Positions 1 through 6,178 of a stretch of 9,489 nt of DNA are shown piece after piece. The notes beneath the pieces were generated by a model. It did not search any database. It had not been told where the DNA came from and saw only the letters and a list, made by a program, of their open reading frames with translations. Origin of the DNA: JAVBLG01 sp031553655 (lineage in GTDB: Bacteria; Desulfobacterota; Desulfovibrionia; Desulfovibrionales; Desulfovibrionaceae); NCBI GenBank assembly GCA_031553655.1, contig JAVBLG010000117.1:1-9489 (forward strand). Direction: 5' to 3'. The first letter of the stretch is position 1. Each line of letters starts with the position of its first letter. The position numbers were made by a program, and so were the translations under genes.

Positions 1-383
1 GTATTCTGTTCGGTGAAGCTGGGAGCCGGGCGGTGAATGGGGTAGTATTTGTCGGTTTCAATGGGGCCGAGTTCGTCCACGGGCTTGCCGATAACGTTCA
101 GAATACGCCCTACCGAAGGCTTGCCCACCGGAGCCATAATCGGCTTGCCGGTAGCCACGGCGTCCATACCGCGCACCAGACCTTCGGTGGCGTCCATGGC
201 GATGGTGCGCACCACGTTGTTGCCAAGGTGCTGAGCCACTTCAACCACGAGTTCCGGGGCGTCGGTATTATTGGGATTTTTAATTTCAAGCGAGGTCAGG
301 ATGTTGGGCAGATTGCCTCCGGCAAACTCCACGTCCACAACCGCGCCGATGACTTGCACTATTTTACCGATATTAGCATTCAT
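1..383 (-). CDS. atpD: ATP synthase F1 beta subunit, N-terminal part (runs off left edge)
   Basis: This is the catalytic beta subunit of F1-ATP synthase, which binds and converts ADP and phosphate at the alpha/beta interface on the cytoplasmic face of the membrane. Only the first 127 codons are here. They translate to a typical beta N-terminal barrel, opening MNANIGKIVQVIGAVVDVEF, followed by VVRTIAMDATEGLVRG (about residues 57-72) and SVGRILNVIGKPVDELGPI (about 89-107). The P-loop and catalytic residues lie beyond the window. The start is the ATG at 381-383; a GGAG at 394-397 lies 10 bases upstream. The gene starts 18 bases after the atpG stop, so it is the next gene of the same operon. An epsilon gene (atpC) would be expected after it but cannot be seen. 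Confidence 0.96.
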   Translation of the reverse strand, partial: MNANIGKIVQVIGAVVDVEFAGGNLPNILTSLEIKNPNNTDAPELVVEVAQHLGNNVVRTIAMDATEGLVRGMDAVATGKPIMAPVGKPSVGRILNVIGKPVDELGPIETDKYYPIHRPAPSFTEQN

Positions 384-401
384 CTTTGTAACGCTCCATT
401 G

Positions 402-1286
402 TTAACCTTTCAGCGCCTCAGCGCCGCCGACTATGTCCATAAGGTCGTTGGTAATGCTCGTCTGCCTGGTCTTATTGTACAGTCTGGTAAGGGACTTGAT
501 CATATCGTCGCAGTTGCGCGTAGCATTATCCATGGCCGCCATCCGGGCCGCGTGTTCACTGGCCGAAGTGTCCAGCATGCCGCGATAAATCTGCACCTTT
601 ACATAACGGGGCAGAAGTTCGGCCAGCAGGGCTTCTTCATTGGGTTCGTAAACATATTCGCAGCCGGGGCCGGTTTTTTCCTCCCCTTCCTCCGGGGCCG
701 CCGGGGGCTTTATGGGCAAAAGCGGCAGGGTTTGCGGCACCTGGCGGGCCATAGAAACGAATTCGCCATAAATGAGGAAAACTTCGTCCATGGCCTGGTT
801 TTGATAGCCGTTGATGGCTTCAAGCCCAACCGAGTTGGCCAGACTGAAGTCAAAAGCGCCCATTCTGTCGCCATAACCCAACAGCATTTCATAGTCCGAC
901 TTACGCACGGCGTCGCGGCCTTTTTTGCCCACGCAGATGAATTTGGTCTGCATGCCTTCGGCCGTTTTTTCCTTGGCCAGTCTGAAGGCCGAGGATATGA
1001 GGTTGCTGTTGAAGCTGCCGCAAAGACCGCGATCCGAGGTTACAAGGATGATTACGCAAGTTTTGCGTTCGTCATGCACCGCAAGCAGCGGGTGGCCTCC
1101 GCCTTCGGCCTTGCCGGCCAAATCCACGAGCATGTCATGGAATTTGGCAGCATAAGGCCTGAAGCGCTCAATACGGGATTGCGCACCGCGCAGCTTTGCC
1201 GAGGCCACCATGTTCATGGCCTTGGTAATCTGCTTGGTCTTGCCGACCCCGACTATTTTCATTTTGACGTCTTTCAATGAGGGCAT
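402..1286 (-). CDS. atpG: ATP synthase F1 gamma subunit
   Basis: This is the central rotating stalk of F1, a coiled coil of N- and C-terminal helices that turns inside the alpha3-beta3 ring and couples proton flow to catalysis. The 294 residues are close to the usual 285-295. The N-terminal helix opens MPSLKDVKMKIVGVGKTKQI and continues to about residue 55. The Rossmann-like core carries TSDRGLCGSFN at 83-93. The C-terminal helix ends in ITNDLMDIVGGAEAL (278-292), the family signature, with Asp281 where Glu is more usual. Residues about 191-209 form a proline- and acid-rich surface loop, a variable place in gamma. The ATG at 1284-1286 has a strong GGAGGTG at 1291-1297. The gene lies 15 bases after atpA and 18 before atpD, so it is cotranscribed with them. 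Confidence 0.97.
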   Translation of the reverse strand: MPSLKDVKMKIVGVGKTKQITKAMNMVASAKLRGAQSRIERFRPYAAKFHDMLVDLAGKAEGGGHPLLAVHDERKTCVIILVTSDRGLCGSFNSNLISSAFRLAKEKTAEGMQTKFICVGKKGRDAVRKSDYEMLLGYGDRMGAFDFSLANSVGLEAINGYQNQAMDEVFLIYGEFVSMARQVPQTLPLLPIKPPAAPEEGEEKTGPGCEYVYEPNEEALLAELLPRYVKVQIYRGMLDTSASEHAARMAAMDNATRNCDDMIKSLTRLYNKTRQTSITNDLMDIVGGAEALKG

Positions 1287-1301
1287 AGTTCACCTCCGGC
1301 C

Positions 1302-2810
1302 TTAAGCCGAAAATCCCTGCTTGAACGAGTCAATGGCCGCCTGAAGTTTAGGTTCGAGATCCTGGTCAATAACTTTTTGGTCGCGAATATAGTCAAGAAC
1401 ATCGCGATTAGTTTCACGCATATAAGTAAGCATTTCGCTTTCAAAGCGGCGAACTTCCGCCACAGGCACGTCGTCCATATAACCGCGAGTGGCGGCATAC
1501 ATGGAGGTCACTTGCTCTTCAACAGGCATGGGCTCGTACTGCGGCTGCTTCAGCAGCTCAACCAGACGCGCGCCGCGATCCAGGCGGGCCTTGGTGGCCT
1601 TGTCCAAATCCGAGCCGAACTGGGCAAAAGCCGCCAGTTCGCGATACTGGGCAAGGTCGAGGCGCATGGTGCCGGCCACCTGTTTCATGGCCTTGATCTG
1701 GGCCGCGCCACCCACGCGCGAAACCGAGAGGCCCACGTTGATGGCCGGGCGGATGCCGGCGTTGAACAGGTTGGGCTCAAGGTACACCTGACCATCGGTG
1801 ATGGAAATCACGTTGGTCGGAATGTAGGCGGACACGTCACCGGCCTGGGTTTCAATGATCGGCAGAGCGGTAAGCGAACCGGCTCCCTGCGAATCGTTGA
1901 CTTTGGCCGCGCGTTCGAGCAGGCGCGAGTGCAGGTAGAACACGTCGCCGGGATAAGCTTCGCGCCCGGGGGGACGACGGAGAAGCAGAGACATCTGGCG
2001 GTAGGCCACGGCCTGTTTGGAAAGGTCATCGTAAATAATCAGGGCGTGTTTGCCGCTGTCGCGGTAGAATTCGGCCATGGTGCAGCCGGTATATGCCGAA
2101 ATGTACTGCAGCGGAGCCGATTCGGAAGCGGTGGCGGAAATAATCGTGGTATATTCCATGGCCCCGTATTTGCGCAGGGTGTCAGCCACCAGAGCCACTG
2201 TGGATTTCTTCTGGCCGATGGCCACGTAGAAGCAGTGGATGTCGGTGTTTTTCTGGGCCAGAATGGCGTCTATGCAAACGGCGGTTTTGCCGTTTTGGCG
2301 GTCGCCGATGATCAGTTCGCGCTGGCCGCGCCCGATGGGAGTCATACCGTCAATGGCCTTAATGCCGGTGGGCATGGGCTCATGCACGGATTTACGGGCG
2401 ATGATGCCGGGGGCTTTCAATTCCACCGGACGCACGTCTTTGGACTCCAGCGGGCCAAGACCGTCCAGGGGGTTGCCGAGCGGGTCGAGCACACGGCCCA
2501 TAACCTCTTCGCCCACAGGCACGGAAAACACGCGGCCGGTACGTTTCACCGGGTCGCCTTCTTTAATGCCGGTGTCCTCGCCAAGCAGGGCAACGCCCAC
2601 GTTGTCTTCTTCGAGGTTAAGCACCAGGCCCATGAGGCCGCCGGGGAACTCCAGAAGCTCCATGCTCATGGCGTTTTTTACGCCATAAACACGGGCGATG
2701 CCGTCACCCACCGAAAGAACGGTGCCGGTCTCGCTCATTTCTACCCGCTGTTCGTAGTTTTTGATTTGGTTTTCAATAATCTTGCTGATTTCTTCGGCTT
2801 TGATCTGCAT
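1302..2810 (-). CDS. atpA: ATP synthase F1 alpha subunit
   Basis: This is the non-catalytic nucleotide-binding subunit that alternates with beta in the F1 ring. Its 502 residues match the family length of about 500-513. The N-terminal helix that meets delta (residues 1-25) is followed by the barrel domain (GTVLSVGDGIARVYG, 29-43) and the nucleotide-binding domain. The P-loop is GDRQNGKT at 169-176, with Asn173 where Thr is the textbook residue; the GxxxxGKT pattern is intact. ALIIYDDLSKQAVAYRQ begins at about 256 (Walker B region). The alpha/beta signature PAINVGLSVS is at 355-364, followed directly by Arg365, the position of the arginine finger that reaches into the beta catalytic site. The start ATG has AGAGGGG at 2821-2827, inside the end of atpH, and only 3 bases separate the two genes. 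Confidence 0.98.
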   Translation of the reverse strand: MQIKAEEISKIIENQIKNYEQRVEMSETGTVLSVGDGIARVYGVKNAMSMELLEFPGGLMGLVLNLEEDNVGVALLGEDTGIKEGDPVKRTGRVFSVPVGEEVMGRVLDPLGNPLDGLGPLESKDVRPVELKAPGIIARKSVHEPMPTGIKAIDGMTPIGRGQRELIIGDRQNGKTAVCIDAILAQKNTDIHCFYVAIGQKKSTVALVADTLRKYGAMEYTTIISATASESAPLQYISAYTGCTMAEFYRDSGKHALIIYDDLSKQAVAYRQMSLLLRRPPGREAYPGDVFYLHSRLLERAAKVNDSQGAGSLTALPIIETQAGDVSAYIPTNVISITDGQVYLEPNLFNAGIRPAINVGLSVSRVGGAAQIKAMKQVAGTMRLDLAQYRELAAFAQFGSDLDKATKARLDRGARLVELLKQPQYEPMPVEEQVTSMYAATRGYMDDVPVAEVRRFESEMLTYMRETNRDVLDYIRDQKVIDQDLEPKLQAAIDSFKQGFSA

Positions 2811-2813
2811 GTG

Positions 2814-3365
2814 CTATTCACCCCTCTTGATTATTTCACGCAGGTTTGAAAGCTGCGCGCGAAGGCTGGCATCAAGAACCCTGTCACCCACTGTGAGCAC
2901 CATGCCCCCAAGAATGCTCGGATCCACATTGAAAGAAAGTTCGATATCCTTGCCCGACTTTTTCTTTAGCTGCGCTTTAATCTGCCCCTGCTTCTTGGCG
3001 TCGAGCGCCACGGCCGAGGTCAGGCTGCCGCGCACCACATTGTTTTCGGCGTCGAGCAAATCAGCGTAATGATCTCCGATTTTCCGCAAATAGGGCAAAC
3101 GCCCTTTTTCCGCAAGCAGCAGACAGAAATTGCTGAAAATACGGCTGGCGGACATTGATTCGAGCAATTGCTTTACAATGTCGCTTTTTTCGTGAACACC
3201 GACCACCGGGCTTTGCAGCACATGTTCGATTTCCGGCGATTCACCAAGGGTTTTGTTTAAGGAATCAAGCTCTTCGCCATATTGCGAAAGCTCTTTGGCT
3301 CCTGCCTCCCTGCCAATCGCAAAAAGCGCGTCGGCATACCTGCGGGCTACGACATTATCGGTCAA
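2814..3365 (-). CDS. atpH: ATP synthase F1 delta subunit
   Basis: Delta sits on top of F1 and holds the peripheral b/b' stalk to the alpha N-termini. The 183 residues match the family. The N-terminal helical domain opens MTDNVVARRYADALF, the usual delta start. The C-terminal hallmark runs over about 148-177 (VDPSILGGMVLTVGDRVLD then LRAQLSNLREII). The start must be TTG at 3363-3365, because no ATG or GTG lies in frame before the conserved ARRYADALF. AAAGGTGG at 3373-3380 is a well-placed ribosome site. The start overlaps the atpF stop as TTGA, a four-base overlap typical of translational coupling. The stop is TAG. Confidence 0.96.
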   Translation of the reverse strand: MTDNVVARRYADALFAIGREAGAKELSQYGEELDSLNKTLGESPEIEHVLQSPVVGVHEKSDIVKQLLESMSASRIFSNFCLLLAEKGRLPYLRKIGDHYADLLDAENNVVRGSLTSAVALDAKKQGQIKAQLKKKSGKDIELSFNVDPSILGGMVLTVGDRVLDASLRAQLSNLREIIKRGE

Positions 3366-3916
3366 TTGAACACCACCTTTGTCAAGGAGTTGTTGATCAA
3401 TTTGTCGTGCTTGACGGCGTCGAGTTTGCTGGTAAGAGCTTTTTCCGCCGCGTCGACAATTTCATCGGCCATCACGGATCTGATTTCCGCAACCATGGCG
3501 CGGCCCTCGTTTTCCGCAGTGCGCCGGGCCTGTTCCAAAATCTGCGCGGCCTGATGTTCGGCTTCAGCGATAATGGCGGCCTTGCCGGCCTCGGCGGCCT
3601 GACGGCTCTCCTGCATAATGGCCTGGCATTCAGCGTCAAGATTGGCAATACGCTGCTCAATCTTGCCCAGGTCTTCCTTGGCGATTACGCGGCGCGCTTC
3701 AAGGTCTTCAAGATCCTTGGCAATGCCCTCGCGTCTTTTCGCAAGAAAATTCACAATGAGCTTGCCGGCGAAATACCACAGAATTCCGACAAAAAGAATG
3801 ATGTTCAACACCCGCCAGCCGAAGTCGGCCCAGCGCAATGGCTCGCCTTCGGAGGCCAGGGCATTGCCGGCAAAAAGCAGGACAATGACTGGAGCAATCA
3901 ATGTGCTTATTTTCAA
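3362..3916 (-). CDS. atpF: ATP synthase F0 subunit b, with an N-terminal signal-like segment
   Basis: This is one of two peripheral-stalk b-type subunits, which anchor in the membrane and extend as a long helix to delta. The 184 residues show two hydrophobic stretches. The first (1-21, MKISTLIAPVIVLLFAGNALA) looks like a cleavable signal peptide with an ALA|SE site. The second (about 36-57, VLNIILFVGILWYFAG) is the usual b membrane anchor. A charged coiled coil follows (about 59-165, rich in Ala, Glu, Arg and Lys). The start is TTG at 3914-3916, supported by GGAGGTG four bases upstream at 3921-3927. The neighbouring ATG at 3927-3929 is in a different frame. It lies 49 bases after atpF2 and overlaps atpH by four bases. 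Signal-bearing b subunits are, as I recall, seen in deltaproteobacteria; cleavage here is inferred. Confidence 0.93.
   Translation of the reverse strand: MKISTLIAPVIVLLFAGNALASEGEPLRWADFGWRVLNIILFVGILWYFAGKLIVNFLAKRREGIAKDLEDLEARRVIAKEDLGKIEQRIANLDAECQAIMQESRQAAEAGKAAIIAEAEHQAAQILEQARRTAENEGRAMVAEIRSVMADEIVDAAEKALTSKLDAVKHDKLINNSLTKVVFN
3373..3380 (-). promoter_or_regulatory. Ribosome binding site that sets the TTG start of atpH
   Basis: AAAGGTGG on the minus strand lies seven bases before the TTG at 3363-3365, within the 3' end of atpF. No other start codon is available in frame before the conserved delta N-terminus. Confidence 0.7.
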
Positions 3917-3920
3917 AGTT

Positions 3921-3927
3921 CACCTCC
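3921..3927 (-). promoter_or_regulatory. Ribosome binding site that sets the TTG start of atpF
   Basis: GGAGGTG on the minus strand lies four bases (AACT) before the TTG at 3914-3916. It is the strongest Shine-Dalgarno in the spacer and fixes the non-ATG start, which gives the complete signal-like N-terminus MKISTLIAPV. Confidence 0.8.
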
Positions 3928-3965
3928 ATCTGATAACTGGGAACAGAAAACAGCGGAAAGGAAAA

Positions 3966-4382
3966 TCAGCCCAGCATTTTGGCTATAGCCCTGCCGGAAA
4001 TGTCCTTCACCTGCTTACGCAGAACTGCAAGCGCCTCATCAGCGTCAGCTCTTATGGATCGCTGCGCTTCGGCCAGATATTCCTGCGCCGAAGATCCGGC
4101 CTTCGCCACTATGCGCTGCTGTTCGGCGAGAGCGTCGTTTCTGGCTGCGGAGCGAATGCCGCCCGCATCATGCCTGGCCTTGAGCAAAGCCGCTTCATAA
4201 GATGAAAGCCTTTCACCGGACTCCCGGTTAAAGGCTTCAGCTTCGCCAAGCAGGCCGTCCATTTTGCCCTTGCGCTCCCTGATTATGGCCCTTATTGGAC
4301 GTATAAGCAGGATGTTGAGCACATAAAGGGCAATGAAAAAGTTCATAAGCTGGAAAAGCATGGTGATATTTATATCCAGCAT
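3966..4382 (-). CDS. atpF2: ATP synthase F0 subunit b' (second, shorter b-type subunit)
   Basis: This is the second peripheral-stalk subunit, likely pairing with the following b to make a b/b' heterodimer. The 138 residues hold one N-terminal membrane helix (about 7-28, TMLFQLMNFFIALYVLNILL). The charged RPIRAIIRERKGKMDGLL turn comes next, followed by an Ala/Glu/Arg-rich helix to the C-terminus. It has no signal-like segment, unlike its neighbour, and is about 45 residues shorter. The two proteins are clearly diverged and not a recent duplication. The ATG at 4380-4382 has AGGAGG at 4389-4394. It is the first gene of the atp operon and sits directly downstream of the promoter candidate at 4431-4459. 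The genes for a and c (atpB, atpE) are absent, so the F0 ring genes must be elsewhere. Confidence 0.92.
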   Translation of the reverse strand: MLDINITMLFQLMNFFIALYVLNILLIRPIRAIIRERKGKMDGLLGEAEAFNRESGERLSSYEAALLKARHDAGGIRSAARNDALAEQQRIVAKAGSSAQEYLAEAQRSIRADADEALAVLRKQVKDISGRAIAKMLG

Positions 4383-4430
4383 GCCGGCCCTCCTGAGTTC
4401 AGTTGTGAATATTGGAGCAAACCCCCCTCA

Positions 4431-4459
4431 TATGTACCTTAGCGTAGTCACCATGTCAA
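4431..4459 (-). promoter_or_regulatory. Probable sigma-70 promoter of the atp operon
   Basis: Read on the minus strand, TTGACA (4454-4459) is a perfect -35 box. After exactly 17 bases comes TACATA (4431-4436), a mediocre -10 box that keeps the leading TA. Transcription would start near 4424 and leave a leader of about 40 bases before atpF2, including its AGGAGG site. It sits in the longest spacer of the window, between the shape genes and the ATP synthase genes, where an operon boundary is expected. The call is from pattern matching only. Confidence 0.55.
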
Positions 4460-4484
4460 AGGGTATAGCGCATAAAAGGGTATA
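4458..4484 (-). repeat. Two direct copies of TATACCCTTT at the atp promoter
   Basis: The minus strand carries TATACCCTTT twice, at 4475-4484 and 4458-4467, separated by TATGCGC, so the period is 17 bases. The copies are perfect 10-mers. The downstream copy overlaps the -35 box TTGACA at 4454-4459 by its last two bases. Placement suggests a paired binding site for an activator or repressor of the atp operon, but no regulator is known to me for this motif. Confidence 0.6.
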
Positions 4485-4495
4485 ACTTTCCACAT

Positions 4496-4529
4496 TTTTT
4501 TTGTTCTCGGCGAAGCATGGACAAAAAAA
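4496..4529. repeat. Inverted repeat of A/T tracts upstream of the atp promoter
   Basis: On the plus strand TTTTTTTGT (4496-4504) is matched by ACAAAAAAA (4521-4529), a perfect 9-base inverted repeat around 16 bases. The arms are A and T runs, so the RNA stem would be weak and has no following U run in a terminator arrangement. Phased A tracts upstream of a promoter can bend DNA or act as UP elements, which is the likelier role if it has one. Confidence 0.5.
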
Positions 4530-4534
4530 CGCAT

Positions 4535-4547
4535 TATTACCGTAATA
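4535..4547. repeat. 13-base palindrome just after the bactofilin gene
   Basis: TATTAC-C-GTAATA is a perfect hyphenated palindrome (plus strand) ten bases after the bactofilin stop codon. A central single base is too small for an RNA loop; opened to a CCG loop the stem is only five A/T pairs, followed on the minus strand by ATGCG and seven T. It could be a weak terminator remnant or a protein-binding site; neither is shown. Confidence 0.4.
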
Positions 4548-4556
4548 TATAAATAC

Positions 4557-4907
4557 TTAACCCTCGGCGGGCTGCGAATTTTTGTTTTGCATTATAATCT
4601 GCCCTTCCAAAATGGCCCCTTCTTCCATCACCAGGACCGGCGTTTGCACCGAACCTTCCACAATGCCCGCCCGATGAATCACCACTCGGCGTTTAGCCTT
4701 TACCTCGCCCGAAAAACGCCCCGATACGAGCAGCTCACCTACATTGAGAATGCCGTCTATCTGGGCGTCTTTGCCCACTATAAGTGAGCCGTCGGACTCC
4801 ACCTCGCCGGAAAAAATGCCGTCCACGCGCACGGCTCCTTGAAAAGTCAGATGCCCCTTGTATACGGTGGCTGCTCCGAGAAAAGCGTTTATTTCGTCTT
4901 TGCTCAC
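4557..4907 (-). CDS. Small bactofilin-family scaffold protein
   Basis: Bactofilins are small proteins that polymerise without nucleotide into filaments and position cell-wall or morphogenesis enzymes at the inner membrane. The 116 residues are almost entirely the right-handed beta-helix core (about 8-106). It shows regular short hydrophobic/glycine repeats such as DGIFSGEVES (29-38), GRFSGEVKAK (63-72), GIVEGSVQTP (81-90) and GAILEGQIIM (97-106). The polar tail NKNSQPAEG is short and there is no membrane helix. The start is GTG at 4905-4907, with AAGGAG at 4916-4921. The gene follows rodA by 49 bases, which suggests a role alongside the MreCD-PBP2-RodA machinery; this is inferred from context. 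No clear terminator follows it, so some transcription may continue into the atp operon. Confidence 0.9.
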   Translation of the reverse strand: MSKDEINAFLGAATVYKGHLTFQGAVRVDGIFSGEVESDGSLIVGKDAQIDGILNVGELLVSGRFSGEVKAKRRVVIHRAGIVEGSVQTPVLVMEEGAILEGQIIMQNKNSQPAEG

Positions 4908-4915
4908 TGCGCGGT

Positions 4916-4921
4916 CTCCTT
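4916..4921 (-). promoter_or_regulatory. Ribosome binding site for the GTG start of the bactofilin
   Basis: AAGGAG on the minus strand sits eight bases before the GTG at 4905-4907. It supports initiation at GTG and a protein that opens MSKDEINAFLG. Confidence 0.7.
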
Positions 4922-4956
4922 GTGGTTGGTTATGTGCGGGTGCTGAAAAAATGCGA

Positions 4957-6072
4957 TCAACTCTTGAAAATAAAACGGCGCATAGAAATATTCAGCACAA
5001 TGCCGATCAGGGTGAAATTGACCAGAGTGGCGCTGCCTCCGTAGCTTATGAACGGAAGAGGTATGCCCACCACAGGCATAAGCCCGATTACCATGCCCAT
5101 ATTGATTACAATCTGCCAGAAAAAATAAAAAAACACTCCGGCGGCCAAAGTGCTGCCGAAGCGGTCTTTAGCCTCGGTTACCGTATTAAAAATGGTCAAT
5201 AGAAACAAGCAAAAAAGCGAAAGAAGAACAACGCAGCCCACAAAACCCCACTCTTCACCAAAAACGGCTATGGCGAAGTCGGAATGTTTTTCAGGAAGAA
5301 AACGCAACTGGCTCTGTGTGCCTTCCAAAAAGCCCTTGCCCCATATCTGTCCGGAACCTATAGCGATTTGTGACTGTATAATATGATAGCCCGCCCCGCG
5401 CGGGTCATTGCTGGGGTCCAGAAATGTCAAAATTCGCTGTCGCTGATAGTCGCGCATGCCCACAAACCACATAAAGGCCAGAAAGCCCGGAGCAGCCAGT
5501 AAACAGGTTTTGAAAATACTGCCCCTGATCCCGTGGAATAGAATCATGCCCGCCAGTAACAGCAGTAAATTCATACCCGTGCCCAGATCGGGCTGTTTGA
5601 TAATCAGACCCACAGGCACAAGGCCGATGAATAAGATTTTAAAGAAATCACCCCAACCCAGAAGCCGCCCGTCGCGGGCCAGCAGTCGCGCCATAAGCAC
5701 AAGCATGGACAACTTGGCCAGCTCACTAGGCTGAAGATTCATAAAGCCTAGTGAAAGCCAGCGCTTGGCCCCGTAAACAGTTTTGCCGAAAAGAGGCACC
5801 ATGATCAGCAGAATGAGCGTGAAGATAAAAAACGGCCAAGCCAGGTTTCGCAGTTGCCTATAGTCGAACGACATGGCTAGCAGCATTGAGGCCAGCCCCA
5901 GGCATCCCCATATCATCTGACGCTCATAAAAAGCGCCGAAAGACATTCCGCTTTCAAAGCGCATGCCACTGGCGGAGTACAAATTGCCCACGCCAACGGC
6001 GAATAAAATCATGGAGCATATTAAAAGGCTCCAGTTCAAATGGCTGAACAAACGGCGGTCAATGGGGCTCAT
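4957..6072 (-). CDS. rodA: RodA, SEDS-family peptidoglycan glycosyltransferase
   Basis: RodA polymerises lipid II into glycan strands for side-wall growth, working with PBP2. The protein is a polytopic membrane protein of 371 residues with about ten hydrophobic segments. Family motifs, numbered from the chosen Met, are YGAKRWLSLGFMNLQPSELAK (in part; about 100-120), QPDLGT (160-165) and FLPEKHSDFAIAVFGEEWG (from about 258). The last contains Asp265, which matches the catalytic Asp of the SEDS family. GIPLPFISYGGSA near the C-terminus is also diagnostic. I chose the ATG at 6070-6072 because the protein then opens MSPIDRRLF, as usual for RodA. A TTG five codons upstream has no spaced ribosome site. 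AAGGA at 6088-6092 is 15 bases from the ATG, rather far. The ATG overlaps a TGA in the mrdA frame as ATGA. Confidence 0.95.
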   Translation of the reverse strand: MSPIDRRLFSHLNWSLLICSMILFAVGVGNLYSASGMRFESGMSFGAFYERQMIWGCLGLASMLLAMSFDYRQLRNLAWPFFIFTLILLIMVPLFGKTVYGAKRWLSLGFMNLQPSELAKLSMLVLMARLLARDGRLLGWGDFFKILFIGLVPVGLIIKQPDLGTGMNLLLLLAGMILFHGIRGSIFKTCLLAAPGFLAFMWFVGMRDYQRQRILTFLDPSNDPRGAGYHIIQSQIAIGSGQIWGKGFLEGTQSQLRFLPEKHSDFAIAVFGEEWGFVGCVVLLSLFCLFLLTIFNTVTEAKDRFGSTLAAGVFFYFFWQIVINMGMVIGLMPVVGIPLPFISYGGSATLVNFTLIGIVLNISMRRFIFKS

Positions 6073-6176
6073 CGCGGTGCAAACCAATCCTTTACCTGAA
6101 TTAAGGACATCCTGACGGGCCAGACAACAATATCCGGGCCATCAGAGCATTTCTCTGATTTAATTCGTAAAATGCT
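6073..6176 (-). other. mrdA-rodA spacer, open in the mrdA frame
   Basis: The 104 bases between the mrdA stop and the rodA ATG contain no separate recognisable gene. In the mrdA reading frame they carry 35 sense codons and no stop. The first stop is the TGA at 6069-6071, which overlaps the rodA ATG as ATGA. The segment encodes no motif I recognise. It also contains the alternative stem-loop at 6141-6178 and the AAGGA at 6088-6092 that may serve rodA. Confidence 0.6.
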
Positions 6177-6178
6177 CT
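6141..6178 (-). promoter_or_regulatory. Stem-loop with two alternative folds at the mrdA stop codon
   Basis: On the minus strand, AGAGCATTT (6170-6178, including two bases of the mrdA TAG) can pair perfectly with AAATGCTCT (6144-6152) around a 17-base loop. A competing hairpin pairs ATCAGAG (6153-6159) with CTCTGAT (6141-6147) around five bases. The two helices share the CTCT at 6144-6147, so they exclude each other. No U run follows, so this is not a standard intrinsic terminator. An attenuation, mRNA-processing or stop-readthrough element is possible. Confidence 0.5.

Noticed and set aside
33..1280. Long plus-strand open frame (415 codons) opposite atpG and atpD
   Set aside because: It lies antisense to clearly identified atpG and atpD, shows no family motifs, is rich in His/Gly as expected of the complement of biased codons, and has no ribosome site.
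1377..2849. Long plus-strand open frame (490 codons) opposite atpA
   Set aside because: Antisense shadow of the conserved atpA reading frame; composition rich in His, Gly and Phe and without recognisable domains.
3155..3988. Plus-strand open frame opposite atpH and atpF
   Set aside because: It crosses two well-supported genes in antisense and has no protein features.
4496..4529. A/T inverted repeat as an intrinsic terminator of the bactofilin gene
   Set aside because: The stem would be A-U pairs only, with a 16-base loop and no U run after a GC stem.
6085..6087. TTG as rodA start, five codons upstream
   Set aside because: The AAGGA abuts it with no spacing, and the extra residues are not typical of RodA; the ATG at 6070-6072 is preferred.
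6069..6110. Separate 13-codon leader ORF ending at the rodA ATG
   Set aside because: It has no ribosome site of its own and is simply the end of the open mrdA frame reported in the findings.
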